Positions 15,952 through 24,604 of a stretch of 64,000 bases of DNA are shown here, one piece after another (the stretch's first letter is position 1; each line of letters starts with the position of its first letter). The position numbers and the translations under genes are program-made. The notes below the pieces were generated by a model, which was not told the origin of the DNA, searched no databases, and saw only the letters and a program-made list of their open reading frames with translations. Where the stretch lies: the NCBI GenBank assembly GCA_037443705.1, contig JBBINV010000004.1, positions 35,636 through 99,635 of the forward strand, in the 5' to 3' direction. This stretch comes from 2-02-FULL-66-14 sp037443705. Lineage in GTDB: Bacteria > Pseudomonadota > Gammaproteobacteria > Burkholderiales > SG8-39.

Positions 15952-17756
15952 TGAACGCGCCGCGGGGCTTTGCCGAAGGTATCGCTGCGGGCGACCGCCG
16001 GGCGATCGCGCGCGCGATCTCGGCAGTGGAGAACGAGACGCCGGAGGCGGCGGCGATCCGGGCGGCGCTCGCGCCGCGGCTCGGGCATGCGCGCGTGCTG
16101 GGCGTGACCGGTCCGCCCGGGGCCGGGAAATCGACCCTCGTCAACGCGCTGATCCGCGAGTATCTTTCGCGCGGCCGGCGCGTCGCGGTGGTCGCGGTCG
16201 ATCCGTCGAGCCCGGTGTCCGGCGGCGCGGTGCTCGGTGACCGCATCCGCATGGCCGAGCACCAGGCCGACGAGCGCGTGTTCATCCGCTCGCTCGCCTC
16301 GCGCGGCCATCTCGGGGGGCTCTCGCGAACCGCGCGCGCCGTGATCGAGGTGCTCGACGCTGCGCGCTACGATGTCGTGATCGTCGAAACGGTGGGCACC
16401 GGGCAGTCGGAGGTCGAGGTCGCCACGGTCGCGCACACGCGCGTGCTCGTGTGTCCGCCCGGGCTCGGCGACGAGATCCAGGCGCTCAAGGCGGGCGTGC
16501 TCGAGATCGCCGACGTGCTCGTGGTGAGCAAGGCGGATCTCCCGGGGGCGGAGCGCACCGAGCGCGACCTCCAGGGCATGCTCGCGCTGCGGCCGGCCGC
16601 GGCGTGGTCCCCGCCCGTCCTGCGCGCCGTGGCGACCACGGGCGAGGGCGTTGCGGCGCTCGCGGATGCGATCGAGCGCCATGGCGGAACCGCGGGGCGC
16701 GCAGCGAGCGCCCCGGCGATCGAGTATCTCGGCAGACGGAAGACCGCTCGAATTCACGATCCACGCCGCGGGTTCGCGCTGACCGACGTGGAGAGCGAAG
16801 TCCGGACCGACCCGCTCACCGGCGATACGTCACGGATCTGCCATTTCGCTTTCCCGCCGCGCGAGGTGCCCGACCTCGCGCCGCTCGCCGAGAAAACTCG
16901 AGCGAGCTGCCCATTCTGCCCGGAGCGAATCGACGCCGTCACGCCGCGCTACCCGGAGGATCTCCTCGCCGGCGGGCGCCTGCGGCGAGGCGAGGCTGCG
17001 CTCTTCCCCAATCTCTTTCCGTACGACGACGTCTCCGCGATCGTGGCGATGTCGCGCGAGCATTTCCTGCCGATGCACGCGCTGCCGTCCTCGATGGTTG
17101 CCGATTCGCTGCTGCTCGCGCGCGATTTCATCCGGGACGTGTCGAAGACGATGACCGGGCGCGCGTGCTTCGGGATCGTCACCTGGAACTACATGCCTCC
17201 TTCGGGCGCCTCGCAGGTACACCCGCATCTGCAGGTGGTGGTCACCGACACGCCCGGCAACCAGCTACGCCGCGAGCTCGAGGCCGAGACGCGCTTTCTC
17301 GAGCGCCATGGCGTACCTTATCCGGAGGTCCTTTATGACGCGGAGAAGCGCCGCGGCGAGCGGGTCCTCCTCGAAGAGGGCCCGATAGCATGGTGGGTAC
17401 CCTACTGCCCCTCGGGCATGCTCGGCGACGCGCAGGCCGTGTTCCGCGGCCGCGGCACGCTCGGCGAGCTGAGCGACGGCGAGATCCAGGCTTTCGCCGG
17501 CACGCTTGCACGCCTGGCCGCCGCTTATGCCGCGCTCGGGCTCTGGAGCTTCAACCTGACGCTGCTTCCCGAGGCCGAGGGCGGCGGCGCGCGCCGGCAC
17601 TGGCTCACGGCGCGGCTGCTGCCGCGCTTCTATCTTCACCCGCATCTGCACAATTCCGACGTCGCGTACCTGCAGCTCCTGCTCGGCGAGAAGTTCGGCA
17701 TGGTGCGCCCGGAGGCGCATGCGGCGGCACTGCGCGAGAAGCTTGCGGCGCGATGA
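15951..17756 (+). CDS. MeaB/ArgK-type GTPase fused to a GalT/HIT-like domain
   Basis: One uninterrupted frame of 601 residues. Residues 1 to about 250 are the G-protein chaperone of acyl-CoA mutases: P-loop GPPGAGKST (54-62), VAVDPSSPVSGGAVLGDRIR, IVETVGTGQSEVEV, VVSKADL. The usual helical C-terminal dimerisation arm of MeaB is missing. From about 256 (AIEYLGRRKTARIHDP) a complete second domain follows, like galactose-1-phosphate uridylyltransferase: CPFC (320-323), NLFPYDD, and the catalytic H-P-H-x-Q motif (GASQVHPHLQ, 419-428). No in-frame ATG or GTG lies at the junction. The start overlaps the mutase stop (TGATG). The second domain's role is unknown; a nucleotidyl transfer or hydrolysis activity is inferred from its motif. 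Confidence 0.85.
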   Translation: MNAPRGFAEGIAAGDRRAIARAISAVENETPEAAAIRAALAPRLGHARVLGVTGPPGAGKSTLVNALIREYLSRGRRVAVVAVDPSSPVSGGAVLGDRIRMAEHQADERVFIRSLASRGHLGGLSRTARAVIEVLDAARYDVVIVETVGTGQSEVEVATVAHTRVLVCPPGLGDEIQALKAGVLEIADVLVVSKADLPGAERTERDLQGMLALRPAAAWSPPVLRAVATTGEGVAALADAIERHGGTAGRAASAPAIEYLGRRKTARIHDPRRGFALTDVESEVRTDPLTGDTSRICHFAFPPREVPDLAPLAEKTRASCPFCPERIDAVTPRYPEDLLAGGRLRRGEAALFPNLFPYDDVSAIVAMSREHFLPMHALPSSMVADSLLLARDFIRDVSKTMTGRACFGIVTWNYMPPSGASQVHPHLQVVVTDTPGNQLRRELEAETRFLERHGVPYPEVLYDAEKRRGERVLLEEGPIAWWVPYCPSGMLGDAQAVFRGRGTLGELSDGEIQAFAGTLARLAAAYAALGLWSFNLTLLPEAEGGGARRHWLTARLLPRFYLHPHLHNSDVAYLQLLLGEKFGMVRPEAHAAALREKLAAR

Positions 17757-18652
17757 GCGAGGGCCGCGAGGAGCGCCTTACGCCGGGGCTCGGCTGGATC
17801 CTCGCCGGGCTGACGCTGGTGTGGGGCTTCAACTGGACCGCGATGAAGGTGGCGCTTTCGGAGGTGGCGCCGTTCACCTTCCGCACCCTCTGCCTTGCCG
17901 CCGGATCGGGGCTCCTGTTCGCGTTCCTGCGCGCGTCCGGCCAGCCGCTCGCGGTGCCGAGGAGCGAATGGCGGCGCCTGGCGCTGATCGCCTTCTTCAC
18001 CATCACGTGCTGGAACCTGCTGGTTGCGTTCGGCGTGCGGATGATTCCATCGGGCCGCGCCGCGATCCTCGCCTATACCATGCCGGCATGGGCGATTCCG
18101 CTCTCGGTGTGGCTGCTCGGCGAGCGCATGAACGGGCGAAAGATCGCGGGCCTCGCGCTCGGCATGGGGGGAATGGCCCTGCTCCTCTGGGAGGAGCTGG
18201 CGAGCCTGCGGCGCGCGCCGCTCGGCTCGCTGCTCGTGCTCGGCGCAGCGCTCACCTGGGCGATCGGCACGGTACTGCAGAAGAAGTACCCGGTGCGGGC
18301 GCCGGTCGCGGCGTACACCGCCTGGATCATGCTGCTAGGGGGGATTCCGATCTATGCCGGCGCCTTGCTGCTGGACGATCTGGGAGCTCTCGCCCGCGTC
18401 GAGTTGCTGCCCGGTCTGGCGGTCGCCTACAACGTGGTGCTCGCATTCGCGTGGGCGCACTGGGCCTGGATCAAGCTCGCGACGACCGTTTCGGTGACGA
18501 CGTTCTCGCTCAGCATGCTCATGATCCCGGTGGTCGGCGTGTTTTCGGGAATCGCGTTCCTGGGTGAGCGGCCCGGGATCGCGGAGTTCGGGGCGCTCGC
18601 CCTGGTGCTCGGGTCGCTCGCTACGGTCATCGCGCCGCGGCGGGCGCCTTGA
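17753..18652 (+). CDS. EamA/DMT family transporter
   Basis: A 299-residue, roughly ten-helix DMT superfamily transporter with two EamA repeats (GWILAGLTLVWGFNWTAMKV at the start of the first; LTWAIGTVLQKKYPV opening the second; FLGERPGIAEFGALALVLG at the end). Its ATG overlaps the stop of the MeaB-GalT fusion (ATGA), so it is the last gene of the mutase operon. It could export a metabolite of that pathway, which is inference. The 3' end overlaps the convergent gluQ gene by 26 bp. Confidence 0.88.
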   Translation: MSEGREERLTPGLGWILAGLTLVWGFNWTAMKVALSEVAPFTFRTLCLAAGSGLLFAFLRASGQPLAVPRSEWRRLALIAFFTITCWNLLVAFGVRMIPSGRAAILAYTMPAWAIPLSVWLLGERMNGRKIAGLALGMGGMALLLWEELASLRRAPLGSLLVLGAALTWAIGTVLQKKYPVRAPVAAYTAWIMLLGGIPIYAGALLLDDLGALARVELLPGLAVAYNVVLAFAWAHWAWIKLATTVSVTTFSLSMLMIPVVGVFSGIAFLGERPGIAEFGALALVLGSLATVIAPRRAP

Positions 18653-19490
18653 TCGCGCGCACGCGCGGAATGCGCGCCGGATCCCAGCGCGCGACGGCCG
18701 TCTCCAGGTCTGCGGCCGGCTCCTGGCCGAGGAACGCGAGAACTGCCGGGAGGTCCGCCGGATCCGCTTCTCGCGCGCCGGTCTGCTTGGAGAGCTTCTC
18801 GCCCGCCGCGTTCAGCGCGACCGGCACGTGCAGGTAGCGCGGTACGGGCAGCCCGAGCAGGCGCTGCAGCCATATCTGGCGCGGCGTCGAGTCGATGAGG
18901 TCGGCGCCGCGCACGACGTCGGTGACGCCCTGGTCGGCGTCGTCGACCACTACCGCAAGCTGGTAGGCGACCATGCCGTCGGCGCGATAGAGCACGAAGT
19001 CGCCCACCTCGCGCTCCACCGACTGGGCGACGGGACCCTGCACGCGATCCGCGAACTCGATCGGCCGCGGATCCGTTCGCACGCGCAGGGCGCGCGCCGC
19101 CTTGCCCGGAGCGAGGCCCCCGCGGCAGGTTCCGGGATAGACGCGCGCCGCCTCGATCGTGAGCGCGGAGTCGGCGATCTCCTTGCGCGAGCAGCCGCAC
19201 GAGTACAGGTGCCCGCCGCGTTCGAGCGCAGCGAGCGCCTCGCGGTAGCGCTCGGGGCGCGCGCTCTGATACGTCACTTCGCCGTCCCAGGCAAGTCCGA
19301 ACGCTTCGAGCTGCCGCAGGATCGCCGCGGCGGCGCCATGTTTCACCCGCGGCCGGTCGAGGTCTTCGATGCGCACGAGCCAGCGGCCACCCGCTGCGCG
19401 GGCGTCGAGCCAGCTCGCGACCGCCGCCGCCGCCGAGCCGAAGTGCATCGGTCCCGTGGGGGAAGGGGCGAAGCGGCCGGTATAGCTCAT
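18627..19490 (-). CDS. gluQ: Glutamyl-Q tRNA(Asp) synthetase
   Basis: A 287-residue paralogue of glutamyl-tRNA synthetase lacking the anticodon domain. It begins YTGRFAPSPTGPMHFGS, the class I HIGH region in the GluQRS form, and carries the zinc site SCGCSRKEI with a downstream YPGTC. The KMSKS-equivalent is EKLSKQTGA near residue 235. It glutamylates queuosine at position 34 of tRNA(Asp). It is convergent and overlapping with the EamA gene, and divergent from thioredoxin with only 29 bp between starts. Confidence 0.94.
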   Translation of the reverse strand: MSYTGRFAPSPTGPMHFGSAAAAVASWLDARAAGGRWLVRIEDLDRPRVKHGAAAAILRQLEAFGLAWDGEVTYQSARPERYREALAALERGGHLYSCGCSRKEIADSALTIEAARVYPGTCRGGLAPGKAARALRVRTDPRPIEFADRVQGPVAQSVEREVGDFVLYRADGMVAYQLAVVVDDADQGVTDVVRGADLIDSTPRQIWLQRLLGLPVPRYLHVPVALNAAGEKLSKQTGAREADPADLPAVLAFLGQEPAADLETAVARWDPARIPRVRAIKAPAAAR

Positions 19491-19519
19491 GTAAACTGCG
19501 ATTTTGCACGGGAATTCGC

Positions 19520-19888
19520 ATGGCCACGATCGAGCTCACCAAAGACAATTTCGAGAAGACCGTCACCGAGAACACGATGGTGGTGGTGGATTTCTGGGCG
19601 CCGTGGTGCGGACCGTGCCGCGGCTTTGCGCCGGTGTTCGAGCGCGCCTCCGAGACGCACGCCGACGTCGTCTTCGGCAAGGTGAATACGGACGAGCAGC
19701 AGGAGCTCGCCGGCAGCTTCGGCATCCGCTCGATCCCTACGCTCATGGTGTTCCGCGAGAAGGTGATCCTCTTCCAGCAGGCGGGGGCGCTTCCCGCGTC
19801 CGCGCTCGAGCAGCTGCTGTCGCAGGCCAAGGCGCTCGACATGGCGCAGGTGCACAAGGAAATCGCGGAGCAGCGGGCAAACCCGTGA
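19520..19888 (+). CDS. Thioredoxin family protein
   Basis: A 122-residue cytoplasmic thioredoxin with the WCGPC active site at residues ~31-35 (DFWAPWCGPCRGF), the cis-proline segment SIPTLMVF, and a C-terminal tail (LDMAQVHKEIAEQRANP) slightly longer than E. coli TrxA. It reduces protein disulfides using thioredoxin reductase. The tail and the FRGFAP substitution of the usual K-x-x-AP suggest a secondary thioredoxin rather than the housekeeping TrxA. Its stop overlaps the GTG of the pirin gene. Confidence 0.92.
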   Translation: MATIELTKDNFEKTVTENTMVVVDFWAPWCGPCRGFAPVFERASETHADVVFGKVNTDEQQELAGSFGIRSIPTLMVFREKVILFQQAGALPASALEQLLSQAKALDMAQVHKEIAEQRANP

Positions 19889-20580
19889 TCGAGCTGCGGC
19901 GCGCGGCCGAGCGCGGTTATGCCGATCACGGCTGGCTGAAGTCCTTCCACAGCTTTTCGTTCGCGGACTATTACGACCCCGCGCACATGGGCTTCGGCCC
20001 CTTGCGCGTCATCAACGAGGACCGGATCGCCCCCGGCACCGGCTTCGGCACGCACGGGCACCGTGACATGGAGATCCTGAGCTACGTGCTCGCGGGCGCG
20101 CTCGCGCACCAGGACTCGATGGGAAACGGCTCGACCATCGTGCCCGGGGACGTGCAGCGCATGAGCGCCGGGACCGGCGTGCGGCACAGCGAGTTCAACC
20201 GCGAGGCGAGCGGCGAGACCCACTTCCTCCAGATATGGATCGAGCCCGCAGCCTCCGGCATCCCGCCCTCGTACGAGCAGAAGCATTTCGCGGCGGCCGA
20301 GAAGCGCGGCCGGCTCCGCCTCATCGCCTCGCCCGACGGCGCCGAGGGCTCAGTGACGATCCACCAGGACGCGCATGTCTACGCCGGGCTGCTCGACGGG
20401 GAGGAGTCCGTCGAATTCGTCCTGAAAGAGGGGCGCAGGGCCTATCTGCACGTCGCGCGCGGCGTGGTGAGCGTCAACGGCGTCCTGCTGGGAGGGGGCG
20501 ACGCGCTGAAGACCGACGCCTCGAAGCTCCTGCTCGAACGCGGCAACGACGCGGAAGTCCTGCTTTTCGACCTTCCCTGA
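19885..20580 (+). CDS. Pirin family protein
   Basis: A 231-residue bicupin. The N-terminal cupin has the metal-site motifs GFGTHGHRDMEILSYVL and MSAGTGVRHSEFN (three His, one Glu) and the family entry segment HGWLKSFHSFSFADYYDP. The YhhW-type pirins of this form can have quercetinase activity; a general role is not settled. The start is GTG 19885, overlapping the thioredoxin stop (GTGA), so the pair is cotranscribed and translationally coupled. Confidence 0.93.
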   Translation: MIELRRAAERGYADHGWLKSFHSFSFADYYDPAHMGFGPLRVINEDRIAPGTGFGTHGHRDMEILSYVLAGALAHQDSMGNGSTIVPGDVQRMSAGTGVRHSEFNREASGETHFLQIWIEPAASGIPPSYEQKHFAAAEKRGRLRLIASPDGAEGSVTIHQDAHVYAGLLDGEESVEFVLKEGRRAYLHVARGVVSVNGVLLGGGDALKTDASKLLLERGNDAEVLLFDLP

Positions 20581-20688
20581 AGACATAGCCGCGGACGATC
20601 GCTTCGATAACAACAACTCACTGGCCGAATGCGGCGGAGTCTGAATAGAATCCTGTCATCGACATCAAGATATCGATAGGAGAATATC

Positions 20689-21159
20689 ATGGCAGTCCAG
20701 ATCGGCATCAACCCGAAGGACCGCGCCCGGATCGCTCAGGGGCTTTCGCGCATGCTCGCGGACACGTACCTGCTTTACCTCAAGACCCACAACTTCCACT
20801 GGAATGTCGAGGGACCGATGTTCCAGACGCTGCACACGATGTTCATGCAGCAGTACACCGAGGCCTGGAACGCGATCGACCCGATCGCGGAGCGCATCCG
20901 CGCGCTCGGCCACTATGCGCCCGGCACCTACAGGGAGTACCTGAAGCTCGGCAGCATCAAGGAAACCGAGGGCGTGCCCAGGGCGGGGAAGATGGTGCAG
21001 CTTCTGATCGACGCGCAGGAAGCGGTTGTGCGCACCGCGCGCGAGGTATTGCCCGTCGCGGAAGCCGCGAACGACCAGCCGACGCTCGATCTCCTCACCC
21101 GGCGCATGGACATCCACGAGAAGAACGCGTGGATGCTGCGGAGCCTGCTCAAGAAGTAA
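20689..21159 (+). CDS. dps: Dps family DNA-protecting ferritin
   Basis: A 156-residue Dps protein. The inter-subunit ferroxidase ligands are all present: His37 (NFHWNVEG), His49, Asp64 and Glu68 (DPIAER). Dps oxidises Fe(II) with peroxide, stores iron and shields DNA. It starts after GATAGGAGAATATC, a strong ribosome site. The 108-base upstream gap is the most AT-rich nearby and holds TAGAAT (20646-20651) as a possible -10 without a good -35, plus ATAG/TATC half sites around 20645-20679 that could be an OxyR-type site (weak inference). Confidence 0.93.
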   Translation: MAVQIGINPKDRARIAQGLSRMLADTYLLYLKTHNFHWNVEGPMFQTLHTMFMQQYTEAWNAIDPIAERIRALGHYAPGTYREYLKLGSIKETEGVPRAGKMVQLLIDAQEAVVRTAREVLPVAEAANDQPTLDLLTRRMDIHEKNAWMLRSLLKK

Positions 21160-21172
21160 ACTGGGCGCCGCC

Positions 21173-22567
21173 ATGGGCGCCACCCGCACCGAGCGCGACG
21201 CGTTTGGTCCGATCGAAGTCCCCGCCGGGCGGCTCTGGGGCGCGCAGACCGAGCGCAGCCGGCGGTTCTTTCGCATCGGCGACGAGCGCATGCCGCTCGC
21301 GGTGGTCCGGGCGCTCGCGCTCGTAAAGAAGGCGGCGGCGGCCGCGAACGCCGACCTGGGGCTTCTCGAGCGCAGGAAAGCCGACGCGATCCGTCAGGCC
21401 GCGGACGAAGTTCTCGCGGGCCGGCACGACGAGGAGTTCCCGCTCTCGGTGTGGCAGACGGGGTCGGGCACGCAGACGAACATGAACGTGAACGAGGTGC
21501 TCGCGAACCGCGCTTCCGAGCTCCTCGGCGGCGCGCGCGGCGAAAAGCGCCCCGTGCATCCGAACGACGACGTCAACATGGGGCAGTCGTCGAACGACTG
21601 CTTCCCCACCGCGATGCACATCGCGGCCGTCAGGGTTCTGCAGAAGGAGGTGTTGCCGTCATTGGAGGTCCTCAAGGCCACGCTTGCCTCCAAGAGCAGA
21701 ACCTTCTCCCATATCGTCAAGATCGGCCGTACGCATCTCCAGGACGCGACGCCGCTCACGCTCGGGCAGGAGTTCTCGGGCTACGCGGCGCAGCTCGAGC
21801 TCGGTCGCCGCGCTCTCGAGGCCGTGCTGCCGGGCTTGCACGAGCTTGCGATCGGTGGCACCGCGGTCGGGACCGGGTTGAATACGCACCCGGAATTCCC
21901 GGAAAGGGTTTGTGCCTTCATCGCTCTGGAAACGGGATGTTCTTTTGCGCAGGCCCAAAACAAGTTCGCGGCGCTCGGGGGGCACGAGGCGCTCGTGTTC
22001 GCGCACGGGGCGCTCAAGACGCTCGCCGCCGCGCTCTCGAAGATCGCGAACGATATCCGGCTGCTTGCCTCGGGACCGCGCTCGGGGCTCGGGGAGCTCG
22101 CGATCCCCGAGAACGAGCCTGGAAGCTCGATCATGCCGGGCAAGGTCAACCCGACGCAGGCCGAGGCGCTCGCCATGGTCTGCGCGCAGGTGCTCGGCAA
22201 CGACGTCGCGATCAACCTCGGGGGCGCATCGGGCACCCTCGAGCTCAACGTCTGCAAGCCGCTCATCATTCACGATTTCCTGTCGAGCGCGCGGCTGCTT
22301 GCCGACGGCATGCGCAGCTTCGAGGAGCATTGCGCGCGCGGCATCGCCGCGAACGAGGCGCGCATCCGCAGCTTCGTCGAGCGTTCGCTCATGCTGGTCA
22401 CGGCGCTCTCGCCGCGGATCGGGTACGATCGGGCCGCCGAGATTGCAAAGAAGGCGCACCGCGAAGGCACGACGTTGCGCGAGGCGGCGCTCGCGCTCGG
22501 CTACGTGAGTGCCGAGCAGTTCGACGACTGGGTTCGCCCAGACAGGATGACCGGACCGGGATCGTGA
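21173..22567 (+). CDS. fumC: Fumarate hydratase, class II
   Basis: A 464-residue iron-independent fumarase of the TCA cycle. Key segments: SGTQTNMNVNEV (98-109), the catalytic-His loop GRTHLQDATPL (His188), and the superfamily signature GSSIMPGKVNPTQ (317-329). Length and spacing match FumC. The ATG is 13 bases after the dps stop. The stop overlaps the GTG start of the lipoprotein-like methyltransferase (GTGA), so fumC heads a chain of coupled genes continuing toward purN. Confidence 0.96.
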   Translation: MGATRTERDAFGPIEVPAGRLWGAQTERSRRFFRIGDERMPLAVVRALALVKKAAAAANADLGLLERRKADAIRQAADEVLAGRHDEEFPLSVWQTGSGTQTNMNVNEVLANRASELLGGARGEKRPVHPNDDVNMGQSSNDCFPTAMHIAAVRVLQKEVLPSLEVLKATLASKSRTFSHIVKIGRTHLQDATPLTLGQEFSGYAAQLELGRRALEAVLPGLHELAIGGTAVGTGLNTHPEFPERVCAFIALETGCSFAQAQNKFAALGGHEALVFAHGALKTLAAALSKIANDIRLLASGPRSGLGELAIPENEPGSSIMPGKVNPTQAEALAMVCAQVLGNDVAINLGGASGTLELNVCKPLIIHDFLSSARLLADGMRSFEEHCARGIAANEARIRSFVERSLMLVTALSPRIGYDRAAEIAKKAHREGTTLREAALALGYVSAEQFDDWVRPDRMTGPGS

Positions 22568-23106
22568 AGCGAAGGGAGCTCCTCGCTGCCGCGCTCGCTG
22601 CAGGGGCGTGCGCCGCCTGCTCGAGCCCGGGCGTGAAGCTCGACGCCCCCTACGTGGTGACGCCCTACGAGGTGGTCGACGAGATGCTGCGCCTCGCCGG
22701 GGTCGGTTCCCGCGACGTCGTCTACGACCTCGGCTGCGGCGACGGCCGCATCGTGATCGCCGCCGCCGAGCGCCGCGGGGCACGCGGCGTCGGGATCGAC
22801 ATCGATCCGCGGCGCATCGACGAGGCGAACGCGGCAGCGCGCCGCGCCGGCGTCGCCGACAGGGTACGCTTCGCGGTGCAGGATCTTTTCGCGACCGATT
22901 TTTCCGAGGCGACCGTGGTGACGCTGTACCTGTTTCCGGAAATGAACGCGAAGCTGCGGCCGAAGCTCCTCGCCGAGCTGCGGCCGGGCGCACGAGTCGT
23001 GTCGCACGAGTTCGGCATCGCGGGCTGGCCGGCGGACGCAAGCGCCCAGGTGCGCGTGGGGGATTTCCAGCACCAGGTCTACCTGTGGGTCGTACCGGCG
23101 CGATGA
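22564..23106 (+). CDS. Class I SAM methyltransferase with lipoprotein-type N-terminus
   Basis: A 180-residue protein. The methyltransferase core is clear: VYDLGCGDGRIVIAAAERRG (motif I), GIDIDPRRIDEAN (motif II acidic residue) and DLFATDFSEATVVTLYLFPE. It is preceded by a short signal-like segment, KRRELLAAALAAGACAACSS, with Lys-Arg-Arg, a hydrophobic stretch and Cys that reads like a lipobox. This is odd, since SAM is cytoplasmic. Either the leader is uncleaved or the true role is envelope-linked. The start GTG 22564 overlaps the fumC stop; there is no later start that keeps the core and removes the leader cleanly. Confidence 0.8.
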   Translation: MKRRELLAAALAAGACAACSSPGVKLDAPYVVTPYEVVDEMLRLAGVGSRDVVYDLGCGDGRIVIAAAERRGARGVGIDIDPRRIDEANAAARRAGVADRVRFAVQDLFATDFSEATVVTLYLFPEMNAKLRPKLLAELRPGARVVSHEFGIAGWPADASAQVRVGDFQHQVYLWVVPAR

Positions 23107-23978
23107 CGCGGATTTTCGCGGTCGCGGCGCTCGCGCTGTCGTTGGCGGCGGGGCCTGCGGCGGCCGAGCGCTTCGCGAGGGGGCTGCTCTGGCGCGTCTC
23201 GAACGGAACGGCACCGCCGAGCCACGTCTTCGGCACGATCCACCTCGCCGACCCGCGCGCGCTCGAGATCCCGCCGCCCGTGCTGCACGCGCTGGAGCAG
23301 TCCCGGAGCTACGCGATGGAGGTGCCGAACTGGAGCGAGCACGACCGCCGCCTTTTCGAGGCGGCGCAGTTCGAGGACGGCCGCAGCCTCGAGGCCGTGG
23401 TCGGCGCCGACACCTTCCGCAAGGTGCGCGTGGCGCTCGGCAGCCGCGCGATCCCGGACGAGGTGATCGCGCGCATCAAGCCTTGGGCGGCGCTCGCCAA
23501 CATCGCCGTCTATCCGGCAGATTACGAGAGCGCGACGCTCGATGAGAAGCTGTTCGCGTTGGCGCGGGCGCGCGGCCTCAGGATCGCAGCGCTCGAGGGG
23601 ACCGAGGAGCACATCGCGGTGTTCGAGGCCATCCCGCTCGAGACCCAGGTCGCGATGTTGAAGCATACGCTCGAGAACCGGGACTGGCTCGCGAGCCGGA
23701 TCGAGCCCACGCTGCAGGCGTGGCTGAAGCGCGACCTCGCCGCCATCCGCGCGGTGAACGCTCACGCCGCGGCGCGGTTTCCCGCGATGGCGGGGCATTA
23801 CCGCCAGCTCGACCGGCACCTCGTGGACAACCGCACGGTGGTGATGGCGCACCGCCTGTTCCTCCCGTTGCGCGCGGGGCGCGTGTTCGTCGCGGTCGGC
23901 GCCTCGCATCTCTACGGCGACGGCGGGCTGCTCGCGCTGATCGAAGCGCAGGGCTATCGCGTGCGCCGGGTGTACTGA
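23103..23978 (+). CDS. TraB/GumN family protein, exported
   Basis: A 291-residue protein with an N-terminal signal peptide (MTRIFAVAALALSLAAGPAAA). The mature domain shows the TraB/GumN pattern: LLWRVSNG...SHVFGTIHLADPR at the start, an AALEGTEEHI segment, a YRQLDRHLVDNRT segment, and VFVAVGASHLYGDGGLLALI at the end. This family resembles Tiki-type metalloproteases (GTIH and GASH His residues), though activity in bacteria is mostly unproven. The ATG overlaps the methyltransferase stop (ATGA). Confidence 0.88.
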   Translation: MTRIFAVAALALSLAAGPAAAERFARGLLWRVSNGTAPPSHVFGTIHLADPRALEIPPPVLHALEQSRSYAMEVPNWSEHDRRLFEAAQFEDGRSLEAVVGADTFRKVRVALGSRAIPDEVIARIKPWAALANIAVYPADYESATLDEKLFALARARGLRIAALEGTEEHIAVFEAIPLETQVAMLKHTLENRDWLASRIEPTLQAWLKRDLAAIRAVNAHAAARFPAMAGHYRQLDRHLVDNRTVVMAHRLFLPLRAGRVFVAVGASHLYGDGGLLALIEAQGYRVRRVY

Positions 23979-23986
23979 GGGTGGGA

Positions 23987-24604
23987 ATGACGATCGTCGT
24001 CCTCATCTCGGGCCGCGGCAGCAACATGGAGGCGATCCTCGACGCGGGGTTGCCCGTTTCGGCCGTGATCAGCAACGTCGCGGCCGCGAAAGGCCTGGAG
24101 GTCGCGCGGCGCCGCGGGGTCGCGACAGGAGTCCTGTCTCACAAGGATTTCGCTTCCCGGGAGGCCTTTGACGATGCCCTCGCGCAGGCAATCGACTCGT
24201 ATTCGCCGCGGCTCGTCGCGCTCGCGGGGTTCATGCGCGTGCTCACGCCGGCTTTCGTCTCGCGCTTCGCCGGGCGCCTGATGAACATCCATCCGTCCCT
24301 GCTGCCCGCGTTCCCGGGTCTGGATACGCACAGCCGCGCGCTCGCGGCGGGGGTGAAGCTGCACGGCTGCACCGTGCATTTCGTCACCGCCGACCTCGAC
24401 CACGGCCCGATCGTGATCCAGGCAGCGGTGCCGGTCCTGCCCGGCGACACCGCGCAGACGCTCGCGGCGAGGGTGCTCGCGCAGGAGCATCGGGTGTACC
24501 CGCGCGCGATTCGCTGGTTCCTCGAGGGCAGGCTCGTCATCGCGGACGGCGTCGTGCGCGTTGAAGGAAACGATGCGCAGCTCGTTCTTGCCGATCGCGA
24601 TTAG
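23987..24604 (+). CDS. purN: Phosphoribosylglycinamide formyltransferase
   Basis: A 205-residue GAR transformylase of purine synthesis using 10-formyl-THF. It opens with IVVLISGRGSNMEAIL, has FMRVLTPAFVSRFAGRLMNIHPSLLPAFPGLDTH (read in two parts: MNIHPSLLPAF holds the catalytic His) and the closing VHFVTADLDHGPIV with the catalytic Asp. The ATG at 23987 follows GAGGGTGGG. The 3' end overlaps the start of the DUF3108 gene by about 44 bases. Confidence 0.96.
   Translation: MTIVVLISGRGSNMEAILDAGLPVSAVISNVAAAKGLEVARRRGVATGVLSHKDFASREAFDDALAQAIDSYSPRLVALAGFMRVLTPAFVSRFAGRLMNIHPSLLPAFPGLDTHSRALAAGVKLHGCTVHFVTADLDHGPIVIQAAVPVLPGDTAQTLAARVLAQEHRVYPRAIRWFLEGRLVIADGVVRVEGNDAQLVLADRD

Noticed and set aside
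16700..16720. Separate gene start for the GalT-like domain
   Set aside because: No in-frame ATG, GTG or TTG with a ribosome site lies at the domain junction; the frame is continuous, so a fusion is the simpler reading.
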